Of a stretch of 64,000 bases of DNA, positions 41,474-51,081 are shown piece by piece. The DNA comes from Akkermansia muciniphila (GTDB taxonomy: Bacteria; Verrucomicrobiota; Verrucomicrobiia; Verrucomicrobiales; Akkermansiaceae): positions 1-64,000 of the forward strand of contig CAMDAD010000006.1 in NCBI GenBank assembly GCA_945888515.1. Direction: 5' to 3'. The notes under the pieces were generated by a model. The model worked only from the letters and a program-made list of their open reading frames with translations. It had not been told where the DNA came from and made no database searches. Each line of letters starts with the position of its first letter. The stretch's first letter is position 1. Made by a program: the position numbers and the translations under genes.

Positions 41474-44242
41474 CTAGTCGATGAAGTGAAATTCGTTAGA
41501 CGCCCACAGCATCTGGATCAAGTCAGCCCACGGCGAAGCCTTGATCGGGGCCTCCCGCTTGCTCTCGGTTGTGGGGAAATCTTCCGCGAGACGCGAGATC
41601 TCGCGCGTGGCCGATGCCTCTGTGTCGCGGCCTTCGATGCGCAAGTCCCAGTGCGTACTGCCGTGGTTTTGACCGCGTGGCGCACGTAGCACAAAGTCGA
41701 TGGTCTCCCCATCTGCGACCGTGACCCACGGGCTTTCCAGAGAGCTCGACTGACGTGGCGCCAGATCACCGGCGCGCAGGGTTTGCCGCGCGGCATCGCG
41801 GATTTCCCAAGCGAGGACATCGCCCTCGGGTTGTGGCTTGTGAAGTTTTCCGAGCATGCGCACCTGACCCGCGCCCGTAGCCCGCCAGCGCAGAATGAGC
41901 TCATAGCCTTGTGAGGGATGACCGCCGCTCGCAGCAGCGCTGAGCCAGGGCACCGGTGCCTTGGCGAGATCCACTCCTGTTTTCCATGCGTTTTTTTCGT
42001 ATAAAGGAAACGCCTTCACATCCGCAGCTTGCTCCTGTGCATAGCGGATTTCCCACTGGCCCGAGAGTGGTGGATCGTAATCCGTGGCTTCAACATGCTG
42101 GATCCACTCGAGAGCGGCTTTTTGTTCCGATGCCAGCGGTTCGCGCAGTAGCAATCGTTGATAGATCCATCGGATACGCGCCTCATCATCACCACAGGCC
42201 CGCAGTGCGGGATCCTCGGCCAAGCGCTGTGCCTGCCTCTGCACCATGGCTCCATTGAGAAAATACAAGGCTTGTTGCGGCACAATCGTTTCCACGCGCT
42301 TCGCACTGTGATGATCAGGATGCGGCAAATCGAAGGTCACCAAGGTGCTCGGCAGCGCGTAGCGGTCGATCAATCCATACAGGCTGCGGCGTTGATCCAT
42401 GGAAGGATTTTCCAGTGAGCCCGGCTTGCCGCCGATGCGATCAAGTTGCAAGGAACCAGCGGTCAAGAGTAGGCGATCGCGCATCGACTCGAAATCCACA
42501 CGCTGACGATTCCACTTCCAAAACAGCTGATTCGGTTCATCGATGGCCGCATTTTGTTCCGCTCCAAACGCTTCCCTGCGGAACGCTTGCGAGGTCAGCA
42601 GCAGACGATGCAGATGCTTGAGCGAGGAGCCATGTTCGCGGAAATCGACGGCGAGAAAATCCAGCAATGGCTGCAAGACAGGCGCTTCCTGCTGGTAGCC
42701 GAAGTCACTGGGCTCTGTCAGTGGCTGACCGAAGTGCCAGGCCCAGACGCGATTGACCATCACTCGATCGAGCAGAGGATTGGCAGGATCGGTGATTTTC
42801 TGGGCGAGAGAGAGCCGCGGGCTTTGCGTGGTGGCGTAGACTTCGCCGCCGAGAAACGAAAGCCAGCTGCGCTCGATGACCTCGCCCTTGGTTGCGGGAT
42901 TCCCGCGCAGGTAGATCTGTGCCTGGCTCCATTTCTTGCGGTCCTGCACGCTCATCGCCCGCGGTGGTGAGCCGGCGTGATCCGCCTGCAGTTTGCTCAA
43001 TGCGCTGAGACGCTGACGACGCTTGTTGTCATCCTCTTTATCAAACAATTGGGAAATACGATGAACATCGTAGTTCAGCACACAATCGCGCTGTTTTCGC
43101 AAGGTGGCCAGTTCGCTTTCGGCGGTGGCTTGCGTCCATTCGGTGGCAAGCTCGGCGCACAGCTGCTTGCGCTTGGCGGCATCCGCCTTGTCCATCGCAT
43201 CCGCCCATTGTGCCAGACGCATCGAGCGTCGTTCTTGCCATGCCTTGCCGCGCAGGAAGTCGCGCCAGCGCATCACCGCATCCGCACGGTAGCGGCCTCG
43301 CTTAAAGCTTTCACTAGTGGCGCGAGGACGATCCCACGATTCCTTTTGCGCCTGCCAAGCAAGCTCCAGATAGACGGCGACAGCCTGCGGCTGGCGCATG
43401 TGATCGACCACTGCCTGCCGCGCGGCCTGATCGCGCGCCTGCCACTGGCTGACTTCGCGCTCGAACTCCGCTTGCGCGCGCGCGTCCTCAGCTTGACCGA
43501 TGACCGGACGCTCGCTCGGCTCCTCGAGGTTTTCAAAAATCGAATACATCGAGTAATAATCATTCATCGTGATCGGATCACTCTTGTGCTTATGACAGCG
43601 CGCGCAAGAAACCGTGCTACCGAGAAATCCACGCGTCACCACATCCACGCGATCATCCACAGTCTCCAGAGCTCCGCCACGCGGACCCACCGTCAACAAG
43701 CCGAGCGCGGCCAGATCGGGGTGATTTGGGCGATCGACCAACAAATCTGCCGCGATTTGCATCTGCACAAATCGATCATAGGGCATATCATTGCAAAAAG
43801 CTTGGATCAACCAGTCGCGATAGGTGAAGGCGTATGGGTAGCGATTGTCCTGCTCAAAAGCGTAGCCGCTGGTATCGGCGTATCGTGCCACATCCATCCA
43901 GTGCCGGGCCCAACGTTCCCCGTAAGCGGGGGTGGACAGCCATTCATCGATGAGGACGCGCCAATTCGCCTCGCTGGGATCTTTTTCCAATCGCTGGATT
44001 TGCGCGGTTGTCGGAGGCAAACCGGTCAGCGTATAGGCGGCGCGGATCGCCCACTGGCGAGGACTGGCGAGTGGAGCGGAGAGCAGACCTGCTTTTTTCT
44101 GTGCTTGCTCCAAAAGAGCATCCACCGGGTGATGGCCGATGGAAATGTCGGGCTTTCGCGGCAAAACATACGACCAGTGATCCTCCGCAGCACAGAGGAG
44201 CGGAGGGAGAAGCGAGAGCAAAAGATAACAGAAATTTCGCAA
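41474..44242 (-). CDS. DUF1549/DUF1553 domain-containing secreted protein
   Basis: 922 residues with a signal peptide (FCYLLLSLLPPLLCAAED). DUF1549 follows (LTGLPPTTAQIQRLEKDP, AYGERWARHWMDVARYADTS). A CARCHKHK segment (CXXCH) could bind c-type haem or metal. DUF1553 follows (LLDRVMVNRVWAWHFGQPL, DFGYQQEAPVLQPLLDFLA, DQRRSLYGLIDRY). The C-terminal part looks like a carbohydrate-binding-type beta-sandwich. Such proteins are abundant in Planctomycetes and Verrucomicrobia and usually travel with DUF1501 sulfatase-like partners, none of which is next to it here. The biochemical function is not established. Confidence 0.9.
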   Translation of the reverse strand: MRNFCYLLLSLLPPLLCAAEDHWSYVLPRKPDISIGHHPVDALLEQAQKKAGLLSAPLASPRQWAIRAAYTLTGLPPTTAQIQRLEKDPSEANWRVLIDEWLSTPAYGERWARHWMDVARYADTSGYAFEQDNRYPYAFTYRDWLIQAFCNDMPYDRFVQMQIAADLLVDRPNHPDLAALGLLTVGPRGGALETVDDRVDVVTRGFLGSTVSCARCHKHKSDPITMNDYYSMYSIFENLEEPSERPVIGQAEDARAQAEFEREVSQWQARDQAARQAVVDHMRQPQAVAVYLELAWQAQKESWDRPRATSESFKRGRYRADAVMRWRDFLRGKAWQERRSMRLAQWADAMDKADAAKRKQLCAELATEWTQATAESELATLRKQRDCVLNYDVHRISQLFDKEDDNKRRQRLSALSKLQADHAGSPPRAMSVQDRKKWSQAQIYLRGNPATKGEVIERSWLSFLGGEVYATTQSPRLSLAQKITDPANPLLDRVMVNRVWAWHFGQPLTEPSDFGYQQEAPVLQPLLDFLAVDFREHGSSLKHLHRLLLTSQAFRREAFGAEQNAAIDEPNQLFWKWNRQRVDFESMRDRLLLTAGSLQLDRIGGKPGSLENPSMDQRRSLYGLIDRYALPSTLVTFDLPHPDHHSAKRVETIVPQQALYFLNGAMVQRQAQRLAEDPALRACGDDEARIRWIYQRLLLREPLASEQKAALEWIQHVEATDYDPPLSGQWEIRYAQEQAADVKAFPLYEKNAWKTGVDLAKAPVPWLSAAASGGHPSQGYELILRWRATGAGQVRMLGKLHKPQPEGDVLAWEIRDAARQTLRAGDLAPRQSSSLESPWVTVADGETIDFVLRAPRGQNHGSTHWDLRIEGRDTEASATREISRLAEDFPTTESKREAPIKASPWADLIQMLWASNEFHFID

Positions 44243-44345
44243 GCCCTGTCCCTACGTCTCTGTATGACGTTTCCTTACAACCGCAACAATTTCGGCTCTC
44301 TGTCGCCACCGAGTCAGTAAAATCTGTCAGCACTTTGATTTTCTC

Positions 44346-44374
44346 TTGTATTCACTTGGTATTCAATTTAGAAA
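44346..44374 (+). promoter_or_regulatory. Putative promoter of Verru_Chthon A gene
   Basis: TTGTAT (44346-44351), a 17-bp spacer and TAGAAA (44369-44374) place transcription start near 44381, just before the ATG at 44388. This argues against the in-frame Met at 44346. Confidence 0.35.
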
Positions 44375-44387
44375 CATTGTCATCCCA

Positions 44388-47300
44388 ATGAAACGCAAAC
44401 CCACACGAACACGAGGAAGTCAAACAGGCTTTACTCTGATCATCACCATTTCGCTATTGGTGCTGCTGACCTTGGTGGCGATTGGCTTACTCTCTCTCTC
44501 CACCGTCAGCTTGCGATCTTCCGCCAGAGGCATCGCATGGCAAGAAGCTCGGGCAAATGCAAAAGTCGCTCTCATGCTGGCTCTCGGCGATCTGCAAAAA
44601 TCGTTAGGTCCGGACCAACGTATCTCTTTCACCGCCGATCAGTTGGTAGGAAACACCACGGCTCCCCTTACGATAACCAATCAGCAAAAGCATTTTACGG
44701 GAGCCTATCGATCCTGGGAAGCCAACGTGGTGAATCGCCCGACCACACCACAGTTTGTGCAATGGTTTGTGTCAGGCAATCGTCGCGATATTACCAATCG
44801 TGATTGGGTCAGAAACGTTCCTCCAGGCTCGCTGATTGAGATGCTCAGCGCTGAAGCGGCAGGTGCGGCCCATGACGCGGTGAAAGTCCCGTTTTTCACG
44901 CAAACAGACGCGAATCTGCTGCAAAATCATTTCGCTTGGTGGGTAAGCGATCTCGGCACGAAGGCCTTGGCCGCGCGGGCGAAACCATCTTCTGCTGGTC
45001 AGGCGCAACTGGCCCGCGAAGCGATGCAGACCATGCCCGCCTATGACATCACGACGATGTCGCGCGGTCAGGAGAAGCCCTACCAAGCCGTGAATTTGCA
45101 GGATGCACAAATCGGCAATGCCATTACCACCGCGAACACCGCTCTGCTGTCGGCGCAGACCTCCGCCAGACCGATGATTCACGACATCACGGGCTACAAC
45201 CGTGGCTTGATCACCAATGTGCGGAGCGGCGGTTTCCGCAGAGACCTATCGCTCTATTTGGAAAAAGATCCCAATGCCATTCCGCAGGACATCCTCTACT
45301 CTGTCGCTGGCAGGCCCGGCATCAATATGCAGGAGTTATGGTTGCACTATAACATGTATAAAGAACTGCGGCGCGGCGGGCGATTTTCCTACACTACGGG
45401 CGGCAGCCTACCCAGCACGGCGAATTACCTGCAAGTCATGGGTTCTCAAGCAGAAGCCTTTACCGATAACGCCTATTTCTACAAGCAGCCAACCTTCATC
45501 CACTACCAAACCATTCTCTCCTTCCACGCCCGCAATGGCACGAATGCAAGCGGTCAGAGCGGACGTTTCCTGCAACTTGTGGTCGATCCGGTGGTAACCT
45601 ACTGGAACCCGCTCGATGTCCCGGTGGTCGTCACTCCCGCCTACAATTCGATCAAATTCTGGCAACTACCGTATGACGTCAACCTAACGGTTGGGAGCCG
45701 CACGATCAACGTGAGCTTGCAACAGATGCTCGGTAACTCCGAGTGGCACTACCTCACGCTGATCGCTGGCAGAACGCAGCCTATGATCCTGAAACCAGGC
45801 GAAGTCTTGGTAGTCTCAGAGGGGCCGAACACGCCTATCGTGCAATCTCGCCGCGGACTGGGCAACAATTTCGTCGATGCCGTGGCTGGCTGGAACTTCG
45901 GCGGTGGACGCGCGCTGGACATCATCGACAAAAACGGTGCCACAGTCTTTGTGCAGAACAACGATCTCATTCGCTATGATGTGGTGCCGAACTCTGTCGT
46001 TTCGCTCGGATCGCGTCACTGGTCCTTGACTCACCACGAGTGCTATTACAAGGAGGACCGGGCTCAGCGTGGTGAATCCATCGGTATCGGCGGCATCTAC
46101 GTCGATTATATTTATGGACAGCCAAACAACGAAAGTGCTCCCAAACCTGCGAACCTGCGCATACGCGCTGAAAATCGGCCGGATTTTTTCGGAAAAATCC
46201 CAGCGTCCAGCACGCGCAGCATCACCATGGATCAAATCACCGGTCGCAAGGAACCTTTCATGCTCTATGCCTACAAGGCAAAAACCGAACGCGGATCCGA
46301 ACGTCCGGCGCGTTTCCTTTCGCGTTTCAATCCGAAGTCGATGCTCTACGACTACTATGATCTTAGTACACGCGAGCTTGACACACTTCCCTTCGAGGTT
46401 CAGATCAAGCCGCTCAACAGTTTCAAAACCCCTTTGCTGGAAGTCAGCACAAATGGCAATGGCTACTTCGGTGGCGACATGAATGCGCAGGACGGGGTTT
46501 CGTTTCTCACAACCCACTCGGTGCCGCGCGAGCCCATTTATTCCCTAGCGGCGATGCAGCATGCCTTCGCGAACGGCAACCCGACCCTCTCTCCGCAGTC
46601 GGGATACGCTGTGATCAATGGCCGCCAACCGCTACTGCCGCAAATTTCCCATCCGATTGGCAATTCGTTTGCCCCCTCGATCATGGCAGCCAACCGGACG
46701 GAAGACAGCATGACGGGATCTCGCCCGCTGGCGGATCACTCCTTCCTCGCGAACCGCGCGTTATGGGATGACTGGTTCTTCTCGAGTATCGCTCCACAAA
46801 CCTCTTTTACCTTTGCTACCAAACGCACACAGCAGAAGGTGGCACAGGATTTTATCCAAGGAGTGCAACCACTTCCCCTGCATCGCTACGTGCGCGCGCT
46901 GGGTCGCAACAACACCACCCAAGCGCTCGCACTGCTATTCAACGGCACTCGCGCCGCCGCAAACGCGCATTTGCAAAGCGCCTCGCTTATCGAAGCGGAG
47001 GGGATGTTTAATGTGAACTCGACCTCGGTGGAAGCATGGAAGGCCTTGCTCGGATCGCTGCGGCAAAGAGAATTGGTGAGCACGGATGCCATGGGCAATG
47101 AGAGCCTAGCGTCCAATAGCTCCGGTGTGCCCGTCGCAAACCTCAATTCTCCGCGTCCACTCGTCACGCGAGCCGACAACAATGTGGACATCAAGGACAT
47201 CTCGCAATGGGTCGGCTCTCGCGCGCTAAGCGATCAGGAAATTACGGCTCTCGCGGAAGCGATCGTGCTCCAAGTGCGTCTGCGCGGACCGTTCCTATCG

Positions 47301-47771
47301 CTCTCGGATTTTATCAATCGACGCGTTTCCACGGATGTGAAAGTAGCCGCCTCAGGCACGATTCAGAGCGCCCTCGACTCACCAAATGTCCCGATCAATC
47401 AAGGCTTCCGCTCCGCGAACCGCAGCGTGCAGAGCACGGCAAACTATGCCTTTCCCCAAGCAGAGCAGGGCATCGCAGCTCAGGGCGCGCCCGGCGTGGT
47501 GAAACAAGCGGACATCCTCACCCCCATCGCGCCCTATCTCTCCGCACGCTCCGATTCCTTCTTGATCCGCGCAGCTGGACAAAAGACGGATGCCAATGGG
47601 ATCGTCGTCGCCCGCGCTCACTGCGAAGCTGTCGTGCAACGGGTGGCCGATTTTGTGGATCCGCGCAACGTCCCCACGGTCGCCCTCGCCTCCCTGAACC
47701 CGCTCAATCGCTTTTTCGGTAGGCGCTTTCAAATCGTATCATTCCGCTGGCTATCGGCGGAGGAAATTTAA
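44388..47771 (+). CDS. Verru_Chthon cassette protein A (pilin-like N-terminus)
   Basis: 1127-residue protein. The N-terminus has a basic leader, a type IV pilin-like cleavage context (QTGFTLI) and a long hydrophobic helix (IITISLLVLLTLVAIGLLSLSTVSL). SARGIAWQEARANAKVALMLALGDLQKSLGPD follows, the signature start of the Verru_Chthon A family (TIGR02600). The rest is a large extracellular region of mixed beta structure. In other Verrucomicrobia the A protein is followed by pilin-like B, C and D proteins in a cassette thought to build a surface or secretion apparatus. Here no B, C or D gene follows; only a small secreted protein lies 4 bp downstream. Function is unknown. Confidence 0.88.
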   Translation: MKRKPTRTRGSQTGFTLIITISLLVLLTLVAIGLLSLSTVSLRSSARGIAWQEARANAKVALMLALGDLQKSLGPDQRISFTADQLVGNTTAPLTITNQQKHFTGAYRSWEANVVNRPTTPQFVQWFVSGNRRDITNRDWVRNVPPGSLIEMLSAEAAGAAHDAVKVPFFTQTDANLLQNHFAWWVSDLGTKALAARAKPSSAGQAQLAREAMQTMPAYDITTMSRGQEKPYQAVNLQDAQIGNAITTANTALLSAQTSARPMIHDITGYNRGLITNVRSGGFRRDLSLYLEKDPNAIPQDILYSVAGRPGINMQELWLHYNMYKELRRGGRFSYTTGGSLPSTANYLQVMGSQAEAFTDNAYFYKQPTFIHYQTILSFHARNGTNASGQSGRFLQLVVDPVVTYWNPLDVPVVVTPAYNSIKFWQLPYDVNLTVGSRTINVSLQQMLGNSEWHYLTLIAGRTQPMILKPGEVLVVSEGPNTPIVQSRRGLGNNFVDAVAGWNFGGGRALDIIDKNGATVFVQNNDLIRYDVVPNSVVSLGSRHWSLTHHECYYKEDRAQRGESIGIGGIYVDYIYGQPNNESAPKPANLRIRAENRPDFFGKIPASSTRSITMDQITGRKEPFMLYAYKAKTERGSERPARFLSRFNPKSMLYDYYDLSTRELDTLPFEVQIKPLNSFKTPLLEVSTNGNGYFGGDMNAQDGVSFLTTHSVPREPIYSLAAMQHAFANGNPTLSPQSGYAVINGRQPLLPQISHPIGNSFAPSIMAANRTEDSMTGSRPLADHSFLANRALWDDWFFSSIAPQTSFTFATKRTQQKVAQDFIQGVQPLPLHRYVRALGRNNTTQALALLFNGTRAAANAHLQSASLIEAEGMFNVNSTSVEAWKALLGSLRQRELVSTDAMGNESLASNSSGVPVANLNSPRPLVTRADNNVDIKDISQWVGSRALSDQEITALAEAIVLQVRLRGPFLSLSDFINRRVSTDVKVAASGTIQSALDSPNVPINQGFRSANRSVQSTANYAFPQAEQGIAAQGAPGVVKQADILTPIAPYLSARSDSFLIRAAGQKTDANGIVVARAHCEAVVQRVADFVDPRNVPTVALASLNPLNRFFGRRFQIVSFRWLSAEEI

Positions 47772-47775
47772 TCGC

Positions 47776-48444
47776 ATGAGATCATTCGTTTTTTTATTAG
47801 GATTGATATTTTTGAGCAACCTGAGCGCTCAGGACCCTGCTGCGGAAAAAAAACCGGCGTTGCAGGTGAAATGGCTCGCGGTAACTGCCGCGCTCGATCT
47901 CGGACAAGTCTATCTTTTATCCGGCGATGTGAAAAGCCCCGCCTTCGATCTGCCCATGAACAATGTCAGTGATGCCATCGCTGTTACGCAGCGGGCCTTT
48001 TCCCTGAAAAGCGTGAACAAAGACCTGTCGCTCTGTGCGATCGAGTTACCGGAAGCGGGTAAGGAATTCATCATCGTATTGTCTCCCACCAAAGGCGGCA
48101 GCTACCGTAGCGTGATCGTGCGAACTGATGACCCCAGCTTCCGCCGTGGCGATGTGTTTTTTCTCAATCTCACCACACATACCGTGCTCGGCAAACTCGG
48201 CACGCGCCCGCTCATATTGGAATCGGGAAAGTCCGCTATCACCCGCCCAGATGGCCCCAAGGAAAAAGGCTACTACGACATCGCGTTTGCCACGCGGCAG
48301 GAAACCGAAGACCGTATTTTCAGCTCATCGCGTTGGCCCATCGACGATCAAATCCGCAGCTATCTATTTTTTCTCCAAGAACAAAGTGGTCGCATCACCT
48401 ACCGCGCCGTGGATGAATTCATACCCGCCGAGAAGCGCCCCTAA
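47776..48444 (+). CDS. Secreted protein of unknown function downstream of Verru_Chthon A
   Basis: 222 residues with a signal peptide (MRSFVFLLGLIFLSNLSAQD). The mature part is beta-rich (LQVKWLAVTAALDLGQVYLLSGDVK, FIIVLSPTKGGSYRSVIVRTDDP, GDVFFLNLTTHTVLGKLGTRPLIL) and lacks Cys-rich or pilin features. I do not recognise the family. It starts 4 bp after the Verru_Chthon A stop, so both are almost certainly co-transcribed and may act together at the cell surface. Confidence 0.75.
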   Translation: MRSFVFLLGLIFLSNLSAQDPAAEKKPALQVKWLAVTAALDLGQVYLLSGDVKSPAFDLPMNNVSDAIAVTQRAFSLKSVNKDLSLCAIELPEAGKEFIIVLSPTKGGSYRSVIVRTDDPSFRRGDVFFLNLTTHTVLGKLGTRPLILESGKSAITRPDGPKEKGYYDIAFATRQETEDRIFSSSRWPIDDQIRSYLFFLQEQSGRITYRAVDEFIPAEKRP

Positions 48445-48920
48445 ACGTCGCGCCCGAGACCATCAACCCACGTCATTTCCTTTGGATGCGCGAAAAATGA
48501 CAGCGTCGATAGGCTCTGTGGTTTGCTTTTTTTTGACAGCTGCAAGCTCATGCGTTAGACTCATGAAGTGAACGTATCACACCCTGCTGCGTTCCTTACA
48601 TGCTGCAGACAAATTCAAACTCTTCCCTAGATGAGACATGGATCGTTCCCCCGCCGCCACGCCTGATGTTCACGTAGATGCCTACGAATGATATGATTTC
48701 AGAACCTTAATCGCGCATGGGCATGTTTTTTCACAAGATGGTATCAATGCTCAGCTAGATCACCCTTGCCGCAGTGGCAATCAGAAGATCAAATGATATT
48801 TTCCCTTTAGAACACCTTGGAAGAGCTTAATGGATGCTCGATTCAAATAAGTATTTTTTTACGTTTGATCTTGATTTTACCAATGAATTGTTTTATCGTT
48901 TGTCGCAGACCTTTTCTCTC
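48445..48920. other. 476 bp intergenic region before the DUF4236 gene
   Basis: No gene could be supported. It contains a strong-looking promoter (see separate entry) and a short TTGCC/GGCAA hairpin near 48768-48782. The distance from that promoter to the next start codon is about 360 nt, leaving room for a small RNA or a long untranslated leader. Confidence 0.45.
48533..48561 (+). promoter_or_regulatory. Sigma-70-like promoter far upstream of DUF4236 gene
   Basis: Perfect TTGACA (48533-48538) after a T-run, 17-bp spacer, TAGACT (48556-48561). No gene starts within 350 nt downstream, so the product may be a small RNA or a long leader. Confidence 0.45.
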
Positions 48921-49178
48921 ATGGGATTTTTTTATCGCAAATCAGTCAACTTCGGGCCGTTTCGGGTCAATTTGAGTAAATCGGGCCTCGGTTACTCGGT
49001 GGGCGGTCGTGGTTTTCGCGTGGGTAAAAGCGCACGCGGGCGCAGTTACTCTGCTTTTCACATACCCGGCACGGGAGTCGGCTATCGCGGGAAAGGATGC
49101 CTAGGACTTGTCGTGCTACTACCAGCTGCATCGGCGGCCATAGCATGCGCCTATCAACTCATCGATCATCTGATATGA
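48921..49178 (+). CDS. DUF4236 protein
   Basis: 85 residues from the ATG at 48921; the longer frame from 48834 adds residues without conservation. The family core is FYRKSVNFGPFRVNLSKSGLG followed by SVGGRGFRVGKSARG and HIPGTGVGYR. A hydrophobic C-terminus (LGLVVLLPAASAAIACAY) is probably a membrane anchor. DUF4236 is found as an N-terminal module of envelope and phage-related proteins; its role is unknown. It overlaps the next gene by ATGA. Confidence 0.85.
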   Translation: MGFFYRKSVNFGPFRVNLSKSGLGYSVGGRGFRVGKSARGRSYSAFHIPGTGVGYRGKGCLGLVVLLPAASAAIACAYQLIDHLI

Positions 49179-49468
49179 ATCTTACTTGGAAAAGAACACT
49201 ACGCACACCATCTTCAGAAAGATTTTTGGCCATTTACCAGGGCGAAGAAGCTGCCGCTGTGGATTTGCATTATTTGCCGCAAGGAACCATATCCGGCACG
49301 GTAATCATCCTGAAACAATCCGGGATCAAGGAGGAGGAAATTCCTCTGTTACTATCTTCGCTGGATGATGAGTTTTTGCCAGATGTCGATCTTAGCCAAG
49401 GCAATCTCAGCTACACGGTAGTCATGGGCGAATTGTTGGGAAATTGGCAAGCCGAGGATGATGCATGA
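49175..49468 (+). CDS. Small hypothetical protein overlapping the DUF4236 gene
   Basis: 97 residues starting at 49175 and overlapping the preceding stop by 4 bp, so translation is coupled. It is acidic in its second half (IKEEEIPLLLSSLDDEFLPDVDLSQGN) and has no signal peptide or membrane segment. The family was not recognised. Coupling suggests a cytoplasmic partner of the DUF4236 membrane protein. Confidence 0.7.
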   Translation: MNLTWKRTLRTPSSERFLAIYQGEEAAAVDLHYLPQGTISGTVIILKQSGIKEEEIPLLLSSLDDEFLPDVDLSQGNLSYTVVMGELLGNWQAEDDA

Positions 49469-49688
49469 TCAAGCGCATCGCGCGCGCAAGCTCCAGCAGC
49501 ATAGCTTGATCCCCATGCGGGGAATTTGCCCAGTTTCGGCTTGACCGGAACAAGGGAGTTCACAGACTCGCGTTCGTCCCTTGCGGGTTTTGTCTGAATG
49601 AAAGTCTTTGTCCATCGAATCGCAGATCTTTCATCAACCGCGTTGTATGGACAAGATCGAAGCGTGGAGGCGCGGCACGCGTAAGTAG

Positions 49689-50993
49689 ATGTCGAACCTG
49701 CCTTCATGGTTGAAGCGGTATGGTGCCTTGCCACGATGTGTGTTGTGGTTCGCCGTTGGTCAGTTTTTGATCAACCTGATTCACACGGCGCAGTTTCTGT
49801 TGCTGAACTTATTTTTGAAATCGCACCATCTGGATGACCCGGCGATTGCGGCACTGACATCGCAGCGTTTTGTGGGCACCTTTTTCCTAGCGATCCCGGC
49901 GGGGTTGTGGCTGCGCGGACGCTGCCTGCGCTGGCCTTTAGTGATCGGCGCGATATTGTTCCCCCTCACGGCCTTGGCTTCGCTGGAAGCAGTGCAGCAC
50001 GGAGCCATGAGTGTGGCGTCGTGGTGCTTTTTGCTGATGGGATTTGCCGGCTTAGTGCTGAATGTGGGTAGTCTACCTATGGTGTTACGCATGGTTAGCT
50101 CCGAGAAATCGAGCGAAGCTCTCAGCCTGATGTTCGCCACGTGGGCGGCAGCCAGCATCTGCGGCGGTTTGTTATCAAGTGTGCTGCAGGGAATCGGACA
50201 AATCGTTTTATTTAATTGGAACGTAATTTTAGATGAATATGCGACTTTGATGTTATTGACTGTGGCGGGCTTTGGCGCGCCATTCATCTATGCCCGCATG
50301 CCAGATCCGCCGCCGGACCCCGCGGTATCTAAAAAATGGTTTCACTTGCATCGCGAGGACATGCCTGTGCTGATGCGCTCGCTCCTGCCGTCGCTTGTCA
50401 TTGCCACCGGCGCGGGGCTGAGCATCCAGTTTCTCAATTTGTTTTTTCATACAGTGCACCACGTGACATCCACCCAGTATTCCGCTTATGGCACGATCAG
50501 CAATGTGCTGGTTTTGTTCACCGGTTTGATGGTGCCCGAAATCAGACGTCGTTATGGATGGCGTGGAGCGATCATAGGCGTGCAGAGCATGGCGGTGATC
50601 TTACTGGTATTCATGGGGCTGACGGAATTGTGGAGCCATCTGGCCTGGTCGCTACCCGTGGCGGTGCTGTGTTTCATCGTGCGCCAACCACTCATGAGCA
50701 TGGCGGGACCAGCCATCAGCGAGTTGACGATGTCCTATGTGGGTGAGCGAAATCGCGAACTCGTCAGTGCTTGCAACGGGGCGATATGGAGCGGCGCTTG
50801 GTGGCTGGCAGCCCGGGTCTTTCAGGTGTTGCGGTCTTGGGAAGTCTCTTATTGGATGGTCTTTCTCACTACTGCCGTGCTCTACTTCATCGGCACGCTT
50901 TTTTATAGGAATATCATCCGTATCATGGATCGACGCGATGATGGCACCGCACCTCACCGCCACGAAAACACGCCTGCCTCTGGGGTTGTTTGA
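49689..50993 (+). CDS. Major facilitator superfamily transporter
   Basis: 434 residues with about 12 hydrophobic helices, beginning with LWFAVGQFLINLIHTAQFLLLNLFLK. It includes typical MFS spacings and a short central loop rich in Pro and Asp (MPDPPPDPAVSKK) between the two six-helix halves. No motif identifies the substrate. It precedes the tail-specific protease gene by about 90 bp on the same strand. The gap before it (49469-49688) holds nothing recognisable. Confidence 0.85.
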   Translation: MSNLPSWLKRYGALPRCVLWFAVGQFLINLIHTAQFLLLNLFLKSHHLDDPAIAALTSQRFVGTFFLAIPAGLWLRGRCLRWPLVIGAILFPLTALASLEAVQHGAMSVASWCFLLMGFAGLVLNVGSLPMVLRMVSSEKSSEALSLMFATWAAASICGGLLSSVLQGIGQIVLFNWNVILDEYATLMLLTVAGFGAPFIYARMPDPPPDPAVSKKWFHLHREDMPVLMRSLLPSLVIATGAGLSIQFLNLFFHTVHHVTSTQYSAYGTISNVLVLFTGLMVPEIRRRYGWRGAIIGVQSMAVILLVFMGLTELWSHLAWSLPVAVLCFIVRQPLMSMAGPAISELTMSYVGERNRELVSACNGAIWSGAWWLAARVFQVLRSWEVSYWMVFLTTAVLYFIGTLFYRNIIRIMDRRDDGTAPHRHENTPASGVV

Positions 50994-51081
50994 TCCGACC
51001 TGTCGTTACCATGCTAACTTTCGTGGACAATTTCTGGAAAAGTGTCACAGTGTCGCTCGTAAGTCATTCATCGTCTTTCTT

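Noticed and set aside
42977-44320. 447-codon plus-strand frame opposite the DUF1549/DUF1553 gene
   Set aside because: It lies antisense to a well-supported gene and shows no recognisable domain.
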